Positions 1 to 6,661 of a DNA stretch of 11,316 nucleotides are shown piece after piece (position 1 is the first letter of the stretch; each line of letters begins with the position of its first letter). The translations under genes were made by a program, and so were the position numbers. The notes under the pieces were generated by a model. It was not told where the DNA came from. It did no database searches and saw only the letters and a program-made list of their open reading frames with translations. The DNA is from an uncultured Bacilli bacterium (GTDB lineage: Bacteria > Bacillota_I > Bacilli_A > RF39 > UBA660), in NCBI GenBank assembly GCA_951800155.1, contig CATOJL010000031.1, positions 1 to 11,316 on the forward strand, in the 5' to 3' direction.

Positions 1-1089
1 GAAGTGATTTTACTCGGAATGATTATAGCAATAGTAGGAACAAATGCAGCGAGTAGTAATCCCCCATCAAATGGAGTCAGTTACAATAAAAATAATCAAA
101 CAACGGTAGAAGGAGCATTAAATGATTTATATACTAAAGCAAATTATGGGAATGCAAGTGCAGCACAAATATTAAAAGGAAAAACCGCGTTAGTAGGGGG
201 AAAGAAAGTAACAGGAACTTATGAAGTGCCAACTCTTGCAAGTCAAACTCCGGGAAATGCAACTGCTGAAAATATAGATGAAGGTAAAATTGCATGGGTG
301 AATGGAGAAAAAGTAGTTGGGGCAACAAGAAAGTTGGCAGAAAAATTAAAATTAGGTGATTATATAAGCTATACACCTAGTAACACTTCTTATATTGTGT
401 CAAAAAACGATACAAGGTATAGATCAGATGTAATAATCAATCCAAATGAACTGAATTTGTGGAGAGTCATTCGAATAACAAAAGATGGAACTGTAGAAAT
501 TGTTTCAGAAGCTGCATCAAGTAGTAGAATTTATTTTAGTCGCGAAGATGAAGATTATACAAGGTGGTATCCAAAATATATTGGAATATTAAATAAAATT
601 GCTGCATCTTATGAAACAGAGGGATATACAGTAGGATCAAGACATGTAGGATATGACGGAAAGGCAGAGGAGAATTTATCAAGTTCTATTAGTACACCAG
701 ATGAGGGGTACCAAACTGACATAGATTTACTAAAGGCAATAGATGGACTTGCAGCGAAAGAAATGTGGATAGCCGATGGTTTGTATTCTAATCAAAATAA
801 AACGAATATAAGACTGAGAGAATATCTTTTAGCTTCACGTGGGCAGATTTACACTACCCCTAGCAACACTAAATACGCGACAGTCATGAAAGTTCATGTG
901 AATTCCATAGTAAGCAGTATCTACTCAGATGGTTATATAAGGGACACAATTGAAATTTCAAGCACTAAATATGGTGATGGTGCCCAAAATTTTGGTTATG
1001 TCCGCCCAATTGTCTATTTGCATCCAAATGTAAAAATTACAGGAGGAAAAGGTACTAGAGGAAATCCATGGACCTTAGGAATTAAATAA
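1..1089 (+). CDS. Secreted/surface protein with short GK-A-V-G repeats and C-terminal VRPIVYLHP domain (5' partial)
   Basis: The frame is open to the left edge, so the true start lies upstream; the GTG at 4 and ATG at 19 have no ribosome binding site and fall inside a hydrophobic stretch (VILLGMIIAIVG) that looks like the end of a signal peptide or membrane anchor. Numbering from the GTG at 4, residues 24-46 read like the VSY..N..T.VEGALNDLYTK linker I associate with surface proteins of gut Firmicutes. Two similar ~24-residue repeats follow, at about 49-72 and 84-107 (GNASAAQILKGK... and GNATAENIDEGK...). The C-terminal domain (about 117-361) has a WRVIRITKDGTVEIV strand near its start and ends in YVRPIVYLHP...GGKGTRGNPW. 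The same end pattern closes the large prepilin at 9712-11196. The role is not known; an extracellular binding or display function is inference. Stop TAA. Confidence 0.75.
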   Translation, partial: EVILLGMIIAIVGTNAASSNPPSNGVSYNKNNQTTVEGALNDLYTKANYGNASAAQILKGKTALVGGKKVTGTYEVPTLASQTPGNATAENIDEGKIAWVNGEKVVGATRKLAEKLKLGDYISYTPSNTSYIVSKNDTRYRSDVIINPNELNLWRVIRITKDGTVEIVSEAASSSRIYFSREDEDYTRWYPKYIGILNKIAASYETEGYTVGSRHVGYDGKAEENLSSSISTPDEGYQTDIDLLKAIDGLAAKEMWIADGLYSNQNKTNIRLREYLLASRGQIYTTPSNTKYATVMKVHVNSIVSSIYSDGYIRDTIEISSTKYGDGAQNFGYVRPIVYLHPNVKITGGKGTRGNPWTLGIK

Positions 1090-1097
1090 GACATTTT

Positions 1098-1130
1098 CTT
1101 TTCATCTATTTTCTCTTTATGAAAAGTTTT
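1098..1130 (+). terminator. Possible weak terminator after the surface protein gene
   Basis: CTTTTCAT (1098-1105) is complementary to ATGAAAAG (1119-1126), giving an 8-bp stem with a 13-nt loop directly followed by TTTT. The stem is AT-rich, so it would be weak. The stronger hairpin at 1227-1262 may be the real end point. Confidence 0.35.
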
Positions 1131-1201
1131 AGATTAAATAGAACTTCTATTAGAAAACTTCAAATAAATAAGAACTCGTTTATCAATAAACTTAATCAGT
1201 C

Positions 1202-1220
1202 TAAATCAAATTTTGATTTA
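1202..1220. repeat. Small perfect inverted repeat (TAAATCAAA/TTTGATTTA)
   Basis: Two 9-nt arms, 1202-1210 and 1212-1220, are perfect reverse complements around a single central base. The element lies next to the bidirectional terminator. It could add a second weak hairpin or be a protein-binding palindrome. In sequence this AT-rich it may also be chance. Confidence 0.35.
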
Positions 1221-1226
1221 AAATAA

Positions 1227-1262
1227 AAAAGACAGTGATCCACGTTAGGATTATTGTCTTTT
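1227..1262. terminator. Bidirectional intrinsic terminator
   Basis: AAAAGACAGTGATCC (1227-1241) pairs with GGATTATTGTCTTTT (1248-1262) over 15 bp, counting G-U wobbles on the plus-strand transcript, around the 6-nt loop ACGTTA. The stem is flanked by A-runs on the left and T-rich sequence on the right, so it can act in both directions. It would end the surface protein gene on the plus strand and the small membrane protein (and any rarA read-through) on the minus strand. Confidence 0.8.
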
Positions 1263-1265
1263 CAT

Positions 1266-1454
1266 TTATTCTGTTCTTTCATTTTTATGTATGCTTTTCA
1301 CTAAATAAGTGGCTAGTAGAAATACAGTAATGCTAGATGCGTATTGCAGCAATACATATTCAGTCAGTAATGAAATGGCAAATAGAAAAATAGTTATGCC
1401 TATCGTACAACCTAAAAGTATTAAAAAACAGTACTTATTCCAATCCATTTTCAT
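1266..1454 (-). CDS. Small two-helix membrane protein, unknown function
   Basis: This 62-residue protein has two hydrophobic segments, about 9-29 (FLILLGCTIGITIFLFAI region) and 32-52 (VLLQYASSITVFLLATYLV region). A short MKMDWNK head precedes them and a charged KSIHKNERTE tail follows. I recognise no family. The start is supported by AAGGGGG (complement of 1462-1468), seven bases upstream of the ATG. A well-spaced promoter lies upstream at 1480-1508, and a strong terminator begins four bases past the TAA stop, so it appears to be a complete transcription unit 76 bases downstream of rarA. The combination of promoter, ribosome binding site, two helices and terminator makes a real gene likely despite its size. 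Confidence 0.7.
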   Translation of the reverse strand: MKMDWNKYCFLILLGCTIGITIFLFAISLLTEYVLLQYASSITVFLLATYLVKSIHKNERTE

Positions 1455-1479
1455 AAAAATTCCCCCTTAAATGTTCAAT

Positions 1480-1508
1480 ATTTTAACTTTATTTCCAAAT
1501 TTTGTCAA
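1480..1508 (-). promoter_or_regulatory. Sigma-A-type promoter for the small membrane protein
   Basis: On the minus strand TTGACA (complement of 1503-1508) and TAAAAT (complement of 1480-1485) are separated by exactly 17 bases. Transcription would start near 1473, leaving a leader of about 20 nt that includes the AAGGGGG ribosome binding site. Confidence 0.65.
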
Positions 1509-1530
1509 ATTGGGAGAAAAAATAAAACAA

Positions 1531-2748
1531 TTACTCATTTTGTAACTGTTCTATTTTATCATATATCTTTTTTAAACTTTCTTCATATTTCGAAGTTGTC
1601 TTTGGTTTATAATACTTTCTTCCCTTTAAGTTTTCAGGCATATACACCTGTTTCACAAATCCATTGGGATAGTCATGAGGGTATAAATAGGTTGTCGTAT
1701 TCGTCTTAATATGATTTGGAACACTCCCCGTATTTCCTTTCCGAATGTCAGATAGAGCTAGATCAAGAGCGAGATGAGCACTATTTGATTTAGGAGAAAG
1801 CGCCATTTCTACAACCATCGTTCCTAGAGGAATCCGAGCCTCAGGAAGTCCTAATCGCTCACAGGCATGGATACAAGCATCTACTTTAGGCCCGATTGAT
1901 GGGTTAGCAAGTCCAATATCTTCATAAGCAATGACACTCATTCTTCGATAAATACTATCTAAATCTTCCACTTCAATAAGGCGCGCTAAATAGTGAAGCG
2001 AAGCATTTACATCACTACCACGAATCGATTTTTGAAAAGCAGACAATACATCATAATGACCATCTTCATCTTTATCATGAAAAAACACAGGTTTGGCGTT
2101 GATCGTTTTAATGACATCTTGGGTAATATGAAAATCATTCGTTGCATAATAAGATACTTCTAGTAAATTATAAGCACTACGAAGATCTCCACTTGATAAA
2201 GAACTAATCATTTTTATAGCTTCTTCGTCAATTTGAATACCCTTTAAAATTTCAGATTGTATCGCTTTTTGTATAGCGCCTTCTACATCATCACTTGTCA
2301 ATTCATGCAATTCAAAAATTTGGCACCGGCTACGAATGGCTGGATTAATTTTATGATAAGGGTTTGCTGTCGTCATTCCAATTAGAGTGAGTAAGCCATT
2401 TTCTAAATAGGGAAGGAGTAAATCTTGTTTATCCTTATTGAGTCTATGAATTTCATCCATAATGACAACCATCCCATGGTTCATTTTGGCTTCTTCTACT
2501 ACAATATCAAAATCCTTTTTAGAGTGAATGACTGCATTCAACATACGATACTTCAGTTTTAATTCCTTTACAAGTGCAGTCGCAATCGTCGTTTTTCCAA
2601 TTCCCGGTTTTCCATATAAAATCATAGAAAAAAGACGTTTATTTTTAACTAAGTTATAAAGAACTTTTCCTTCACCAAGTAAATGTTTTTGTCCAATAAT
2701 TTCCTCTATACAGGTGGGTCTTAATTTTATAGCTAGTGGCTCATTCAT
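1531..2748 (-). CDS. rarA: Replication-associated recombination protein A (RarA/MgsA family AAA+ ATPase)
   Basis: RarA is a cytoplasmic AAA+ ATPase related to clamp-loader subunits; it acts at stalled replication forks together with single-strand binding protein. The 405-residue product is near full length for the family. Residues 4-30 (PLAIKLRPTCIEEIIGQ then HLLGEGK) match the family head. Walker A is GKPGIGKT at 46-53 and Walker B is VVIMDEIH at 94-101. The sensor-1 region is IGMTTANP (123-130), followed by the SRCQIF arginine motif (140-145) and sensor 2 SSGDLRSAYN (185-194). The C-terminal RarA signature is also present: YEDIGLANP (275-283) and YPHDYPNGFVKQ...LKGRKYY (356-380). The ATG is preceded by AGGAAG (complement of 2756-2761) at seven bases. 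No clear promoter was found; the best -10 is TATAAT (complement of 2787-2792) without a good -35. It is divergent from the amidoligase-like gene. Stop TAA. Confidence 0.96.
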   Translation of the reverse strand: MNEPLAIKLRPTCIEEIIGQKHLLGEGKVLYNLVKNKRLFSMILYGKPGIGKTTIATALVKELKLKYRMLNAVIHSKKDFDIVVEEAKMNHGMVVIMDEIHRLNKDKQDLLLPYLENGLLTLIGMTTANPYHKINPAIRSRCQIFELHELTSDDVEGAIQKAIQSEILKGIQIDEEAIKMISSLSSGDLRSAYNLLEVSYYATNDFHITQDVIKTINAKPVFFHDKDEDGHYDVLSAFQKSIRGSDVNASLHYLARLIEVEDLDSIYRRMSVIAYEDIGLANPSIGPKVDACIHACERLGLPEARIPLGTMVVEMALSPKSNSAHLALDLALSDIRKGNTGSVPNHIKTNTTTYLYPHDYPNGFVKQVYMPENLKGRKYYKPKTTSKYEESLKKIYDKIEQLQNE

Positions 2749-2812
2749 ACAATCACTTCCTATATTATTTTAACATGTTTTCCTAAATTATAATATCTTT
2801 TCTGTATTTTAT

Positions 2813-2841
2813 TTGACAAAAGTAAGAGAAATATTTATAAT
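2813..2841 (+). promoter_or_regulatory. Consensus sigma-A promoter of the amidoligase-like gene
   Basis: TTGACA (2813-2818) and TATAAT (2836-2841) are both perfect consensus boxes with 17 bases between them. The start point near 2848 leaves only about 14 nt before the ATG at 2862, so the GAGG ribosome binding site (2850-2853) lies at the very 5' end of the mRNA. Confidence 0.8.
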
Positions 2842-2861
2842 AGCAGAACGAGGCGATTCAT

Positions 2862-3734
2862 ATGAATAAAAGTACTTTTCTAGCTTTTTTGGAAGAGCCA
2901 GTTCTTCCCCGAAAACGTTTAGAAATTCCTCCTGCTATAAATTTTGGACTTGAGATAGAAATAGAAGGTGTTGACTTTGATACTGTAAAAAGATTGATTC
3001 GAAATACAACAAAAAATACATGGCATGTAGAAGGAGAAATCTCTTTAAGTGAGAAGGGCGCCGAAGTTGTTTCTCCTGTTTTGCAAAATAGGGAAGCAAC
3101 ATGGGAACTGGTGAAGAAAGTAAGTAAAACACTCCATTTTTTGAAACCGATCTTTGAGGATTGCAGTTTTCAAGTAAATTATGATATGGACATTTTAAAA
3201 GATGAAAAAAGCATTTTAAATTTTGTTAAGTTATTCATGGCATATGAAGATGTTCTTTATTTCTTTTCTAGAGGAAAAGATGAGAATATAAGGAAAAGTG
3301 CAGGATTATATGCTGGACCTATTGCAAAAAAAGTGTATCAAAATGGAAATATAGAAAGGGATCTTTCGCTTTCCGATTTTGCATTTTTAAAACAGAATAA
3401 ATTTTTTGCCTTATCTTTAAAAGAAAAAGAAATCATTGAATTTAGAACACCTAACGGAACAGATGATTTTGTTTTATGGCAAAACTATATTATGACATTT
3501 TATTCCATGCTTGCTTATGCGAATCATGCTACCTATGATATCCAAAAAATAAATCAGTATTTAAAAACACCTTTTTCTTTCTATGCAAACTTAGAAATAG
3601 AATCCTTGTTTGCCAAGATTATCGAATTTGCAGCAATGATTTTTCCATCCGAATTGGATCAACTTTATTTTTTGAGGCAATGTACTTTAGGGAATAGAGA
3701 AGAGATAAAAACATACTTAAAGAAAGTATCGTAA
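2862..3734 (+). CDS. Amidoligase-like protein (Amidoligase_2 / COOH-NH2 ligase fold), altered active-site motif
   Basis: Amidoligases of this type share the glutamine-synthetase fold and join carboxylates to amines using ATP. The 290-residue product shows the family's spaced motifs: FGLEIEIE (28-35), GAEVVSPVL (66-74), the strand CSFQVNYD (101-108) and a late KFFALSL...IIEFRTPNGT (180-200). In active members the third motif is usually an H-x-H type (cGxHvHv). Here both positions are replaced, by Q104 and N106. The acidic positions of the first, second and fourth motifs remain. A perfect promoter and GAGG ribosome binding site precede it, and the gene stands alone between divergent rarA and the OLE-type RNA. 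No signal peptide or membrane helix is visible. The family call rests on motif spacing; the substrate is unknown, and the protein may be inactive or use different metal ligands. Stop TAA. Confidence 0.72.
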   Translation: MNKSTFLAFLEEPVLPRKRLEIPPAINFGLEIEIEGVDFDTVKRLIRNTTKNTWHVEGEISLSEKGAEVVSPVLQNREATWELVKKVSKTLHFLKPIFEDCSFQVNYDMDILKDEKSILNFVKLFMAYEDVLYFFSRGKDENIRKSAGLYAGPIAKKVYQNGNIERDLSLSDFAFLKQNKFFALSLKEKEIIEFRTPNGTDDFVLWQNYIMTFYSMLAYANHATYDIQKINQYLKTPFSFYANLEIESLFAKIIEFAAMIFPSELDQLYFLRQCTLGNREEIKTYLKKVS

Positions 3735-3783
3735 AGCGTATTTTCTTGGAATAAGGAAAAAATAAGGGTATTAAAATGTTTAT

Positions 3784-3808
3784 AAAGAAGTGATTCTTTT
3801 CTTTTTTT
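3784..3808 (+). terminator. Possible terminator after the amidoligase-like gene
   Basis: AAAGAA (3784-3789) and TTCTTT (3794-3799) form a 6-bp stem with a GTGA tetraloop, followed by the T-rich tract TCTTTTTTT (3800-3808). The stem has a single G-C pair on each side, so efficiency may be low. It sits between the amidoligase stop and the next promoter. Confidence 0.4.
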
Positions 3809-3833
3809 GGCATAAAATAAAGTAATCCTTAAT

Positions 3834-3862
3834 TTGACAAAGGGGTATAATTTTGATAAAAT
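3834..3862 (+). promoter_or_regulatory. Sigma-A-type promoter of the OLE RNA-oapA unit
   Basis: TTGACA (3834-3839) is a perfect -35. TAAAAT (3857-3862) follows after 17 bases as the -10. The start point is predicted near 3868-3870, just before the first structured segment. A TATAAT at 3846-3851 is too close to this -35 to serve as its partner. Confidence 0.7.
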
Positions 3863-3868
3863 CATTTC

Positions 3869-4487
3869 AGTGATTGGCGCATTATTCTAGTCACAAAGTT
3901 TATTATGAAGACAGGCCTAAAAATCTGTTAAAGAGCATACCTGTGAAACTTTTTGTGCTTGCTTTATACGCCCAGTGTAGGGTGAGTGCTGGAAGGAGAG
4001 AATATTGGGAAACTTATAATGGCATATAGGGGAACCCAGTATTCGTGGAGACCCATACTTGTTATTAGCCTATACATGATTTCATTGACGGACTAGTGAC
4101 GACTTGGGATTAAACCTACTATGTGGTTAGCGCTACGAGTAGTGTAGCTTGTCTTGCGTGAATGTCTTGGGATAATTGATCTAAGTAAAAAGAATCGGCC
4201 AATTGTTTTTACCTATTGCAATTTGAAATCACATTTGCAAAAAAGAATTAATAATGAATGGCGTGTTTGAGGAAATCTCCTAGAGTGTAAATAAAATGGG
4301 ATTGCGGTGTATACTAAGTGGCGATCAAGTTATATATACGGCGACGGTATATTGGAATCTTTAAAGGGGAACCGCACTTGTGGTAACGCAGTGTAGATTC
4401 TAGAGAAATTCTACTTGACCTAAGGTACAAAGTTTACTGTTTTATAGCCATACACAAATGATTGGGGAATAATCCCTTTTTTTGTTT
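3869..4487 (+). ncRNA. ole: Large structured non-coding RNA, OLE RNA (Ornate, Large, Extremophilic) type
   Basis: About 610 bases without a credible plus-strand reading frame lie between a good promoter and the gene for a four-helix OapA-like protein. OLE RNAs are about 600 nt, lie next to the gene for their membrane partner, and form a membrane-bound RNA-protein particle linked to cold, alcohol and magnesium stress in Bacillus halodurans. Visible helices include 3892-3901 with 3946-3957 (two bases bulged); 3911-3915 with 3940-3944; GGCG 3876-3879 with CGCC 3969-3972; TATAGG 4025-4030 with CCTATA 4069-4074, enclosing AGTAT 4038-4042 with ATACT 4055-4059; GCTAC 4132-4136 with GTAGC 4144-4148; GTAAAAA 4185-4191 with TTTTTAC 4206-4212; TGCGGT 4303-4308 with ACCGCA 4371-4376; and GTAGA 4393-4397 with TCTAC 4410-4414. 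Base composition is richer in G than the neighbouring genes. Identity rests on size, structure and the partner gene, not on a covariance search. Confidence 0.83.
4464..4487 (+). terminator. Short hairpin with T-tract at the OLE RNA 3' end, before oapA
   Basis: GGGA (4465-4468) and TCCC (4473-4476) form a short G-C-rich stem with an ATAA loop, extendable by one G-U pair. The T-tract TTTTTTTG follows, then the oapA ribosome binding site within ten bases. This looks like a leaky terminator that would release abundant RNA while letting some transcription through into oapA. Confidence 0.5.
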
Positions 4488-4501
4488 TATGAGGTGAATT
4501 T

Positions 4502-5107
4502 ATGAGAAAATTAGAAAAATTTCGTTTAAAAGAAGAACTTAAAAATCTTAAAACAATCACACAGAGAAAAGAGAGAAAAAATAAAAAAATTGTTGATTTG
4601 AAGTGGATTTTAAAGATTACCATATTGGCATTCACCTTATCAGTTTTCTTTACTTTCTTGTGTGAAATGGCATTACCTAAAGTAGATATTTTGATTGAAA
4701 TTCTACTGATTATCTTATTTATTTTATTAGGTGTTTTGTTTGATATGGTAGGTGTTGCTGTGACAAGTGCAGATATAGAACCTTTTAATTCAATGAGTTC
4801 TAGAAAAGTAAAAGGAGCAAAGACAGCGGTAAAATTAATTCAAAGGGCAGATAAAGTATCTTCCTTTTGTAATGATGTGATTGGAGATATTTGTGGGATT
4901 GTATCTGGGTCTGCTGGAACGATTGTATCTGTAAGTTTATCCAATACTTTATCTCTTTCTCCACTACTCACTACATTAATTACGACAGCTTGCATTGCTT
5001 CCCTTACGATTGGAGGAAAAGCGTTAGGAAAAAGCTATGCTGTAAACAAGAATAATATTATTTTATATAAGTTTGCTAAACTTTTATCTCCTTTTAATAA
5101 AGAATAA
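4502..5107 (+). CDS. oapA: OLE-associated membrane protein OapA
   Basis: The 201-residue integral membrane protein begins with a very basic, probably cytoplasmic head (residues 1-34, rich in K and R). Hydrophobic segments follow at about 34-56, 62-90, 131-147 and 150-172. OapA proteins are about this size, have four membrane helices and carry a conserved D-x-x-x-D motif; here this is D125-V-I-G-D129 in SSFCNDVIGDICGIVSG. Another strongly family-like stretch is FDMVGVAVTSADIEPFNSM (80-98), followed by the basic RKVKGAK. In the known system OapA binds OLE RNA and anchors it at the membrane. The basic head and loops would suit RNA contact, which is inference. GAGGTG (4491-4496) lies five bases from the ATG. 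No promoter is seen between the RNA and this gene, so expression probably depends on read-through from 3834-3862. Stop TAA. Confidence 0.85.
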   Translation: MRKLEKFRLKEELKNLKTITQRKERKNKKIVDLKWILKITILAFTLSVFFTFLCEMALPKVDILIEILLIILFILLGVLFDMVGVAVTSADIEPFNSMSSRKVKGAKTAVKLIQRADKVSSFCNDVIGDICGIVSGSAGTIVSVSLSNTLSLSPLLTTLITTACIASLTIGGKALGKSYAVNKNNIILYKFAKLLSPFNKE

Positions 5108-5115
5108 CTTCCGAC

Positions 5116-5144
5116 TTGCTAAAAAGAGGAGAATTTGATATGAT
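5116..5144 (+). promoter_or_regulatory. Probable promoter with extended -10 upstream of the single-pass membrane protein
   Basis: TTGCTA (5116-5121, four of six consensus bases) is followed after 17 bases by TATGAT (5139-5144, five of six). A TG at 5136-5137 forms an extended TGnTATGAT element. The start point would be near 5151, about 20 nt before the ATG at 5171. Confidence 0.5.
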
Positions 5145-5170
5145 AATAGCAGAATAGAGAGGGTGTTATC

Positions 5171-6661
5171 ATGAATGATGAAATGGAGAAGAATAAATCA
5201 GTAGAAGATGTACCTGAGGAACTATATGCACCCTTAGGAGCTGTTTCTTTTAAAAAACCGAAAAAAGAGATTATACCTGAATATGTATCTTATAAAGATG
5301 TGGATTTAGCGTATTCGAAGAAACCATTTAATGCAAAACGATTTTTCCGGATTCTTTCCATTCTTCTTGTACTTATTTTGTTTACGGTAGCAGGGGTACT
5401 TTATGTAAAAAATAAAAAGAATGTTTATCGAAACTGGTTAAATGGGGAAACAAGAAATATTACTACTATGGTAAATGCATTCATGGAGAATAAGCTGATT
5501 CATTTAAGCAATAGTACACCCTTTTTAACTTCAGCACTCCTCAATTTTGAAGCCAGTTATGATACAACTTTAGTCCGTAAAGAAGAAAAAGATTTTCTAG
5601 ATATGATGAATCATATTCATATGTCTTATGCATTAGGCATGGATGTGAAGAAAAAAGAGCTGACACATACTTTAAAATCAACTTATAACAATGAAAATTT
5701 AGTCACTATCTATGGAAATGGGAATCAAGATGCATTGAGTCTTTTGGTGCGAGGAGTTACAGGAAAATATATAGAAATTCCCAATCACGCTTCCTTTTTA
5801 TTTAATGAAAAAGATAAGGTTCGAGAAAAAGATATCGAAACCTTGAGAAAATATCTGGTCCGCTTTCTTTTGAAAGAAGTAGAAGAAGAAGATTTCGAGG
5901 AAACCGAAAAAGTGATTTCTATTGATGGAAAAGAAGAAAAAGTTAGGGACATATATCTTCATCTTCCACAAAAGAAAGTAAAAGATCTTCTTACAAAAGC
6001 AATGGATACATTTGGAAAAAACAAAGTATTTAAAGAAAAAATAGCTTCCTATTTTCATGTAGGAGAAGAGGAATTAGAAGCCTATTTACAAAGAATAAAA
6101 GAAATAACGATTCAAGATATCAAAATACATGTATATGCTAAAAAAATTGTAAATCAAGTTGTTGGCTATGAGATGACTTTACAAAAAGGGGCAACTTATG
6201 TATTTCAAAAAATGGGACAAACTAAATACAAATTGACAAAAAATGGACAGATTCTTTTCGATTTAGAGAAAAAAGAAAATACTTATAAAGGAAAAATTAT
6301 AGATGATTTGGTAGAAATTAAAAAGAAGGATGCAAATACTTATGCATATTCCATCCAAAGAAAAGAGGACTTCTATCAAGGAACGATTCACATAAAAGAT
6401 ACAGAACTTAAATTGTCCAAACAAGGAAATATAGACCTTACCATTCAGCATTTTAATCATGCAAAAGAGGAGATCTCTCATTTAAAGGGTTCCTTTACTT
6501 ATAATACAAAAACGATTAATGCATTATCTACATATGATGATACACAGAAGATGCCTTACAAGGATTTGTCAAAAGAAGATCGAGAGGAAATTAAACGAAG
6601 ATTAAAGGAAACAAGTACAGTAAAGCAGGTTCTAGACCAGTTAAGAAAATATATAAAATAA
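5171..6661 (+). CDS. Single-pass membrane protein with large extracytoplasmic domain, unknown function
   Basis: I do not recognise a named family. The 496-residue product has a charged N-terminal part (about 1-58; acidic, then basic KKPKKE and NAKRFFR) and one membrane helix at about 59-79 (ILSILLVLILFTVAGVLYV). About 415 residues follow that, by the positive-inside rule, lie outside the membrane. That part contains no cysteine and is lysine/glutamate-rich. Its centre is helical (VRFLLKEVEEEDFEETEK region). Its last third has alternating strands (YKLTKNGQILFDLEKKENTYKG, ELKLSKQGNIDLTIQHF), suggesting a beta-rich sheet or lipoprotein-like fold. The ATG has AGAGAGGGTG at about five bases. It starts 63 bases after oapA with its own probable promoter and lies 43 bases before holA. 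A cell-envelope role is plausible but unsupported. Stop TAA. Confidence 0.8.
   Translation: MNDEMEKNKSVEDVPEELYAPLGAVSFKKPKKEIIPEYVSYKDVDLAYSKKPFNAKRFFRILSILLVLILFTVAGVLYVKNKKNVYRNWLNGETRNITTMVNAFMENKLIHLSNSTPFLTSALLNFEASYDTTLVRKEEKDFLDMMNHIHMSYALGMDVKKKELTHTLKSTYNNENLVTIYGNGNQDALSLLVRGVTGKYIEIPNHASFLFNEKDKVREKDIETLRKYLVRFLLKEVEEEDFEETEKVISIDGKEEKVRDIYLHLPQKKVKDLLTKAMDTFGKNKVFKEKIASYFHVGEEELEAYLQRIKEITIQDIKIHVYAKKIVNQVVGYEMTLQKGATYVFQKMGQTKYKLTKNGQILFDLEKKENTYKGKIIDDLVEIKKKDANTYAYSIQRKEDFYQGTIHIKDTELKLSKQGNIDLTIQHFNHAKEEISHLKGSFTYNTKTINALSTYDDTQKMPYKDLSKEDREEIKRRLKETSTVKQVLDQLRKYIK

Noticed and set aside
1..60. Left-edge protein as a third prepilin (E followed by VILLGMIIAIVG)
   Set aside because: The Glu before the hydrophobic stretch is suggestive, but the stretch is too short for a pilin helix and the leader is outside the window. 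A signal peptide ending near TNAA is as likely.
3846..3851. TATAAT as the -10 of the OLE promoter
   Set aside because: It is only six bases from the TTGACA at 3834-3839. TAAAAT at 3857-3862 has the correct 17-base spacing.
3619..3865. Two minus-strand frames of 64-66 codons over the amidoligase end and OLE promoter
   Set aside because: They overlap each other and a well-supported gene, are AT-driven Phe/Leu/Lys-rich, and have no ribosome binding site with a plausible family.
3869..4487. Group I/II intron, tmRNA, RNase P or tandem riboswitch as the identity of the structured RNA
   Set aside because: No intron-encoded protein, no tRNA-like ends or tag reading frame, and no recognisable P4 core. 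Length and the adjoining D-x-x-x-D four-helix protein point to OLE RNA.
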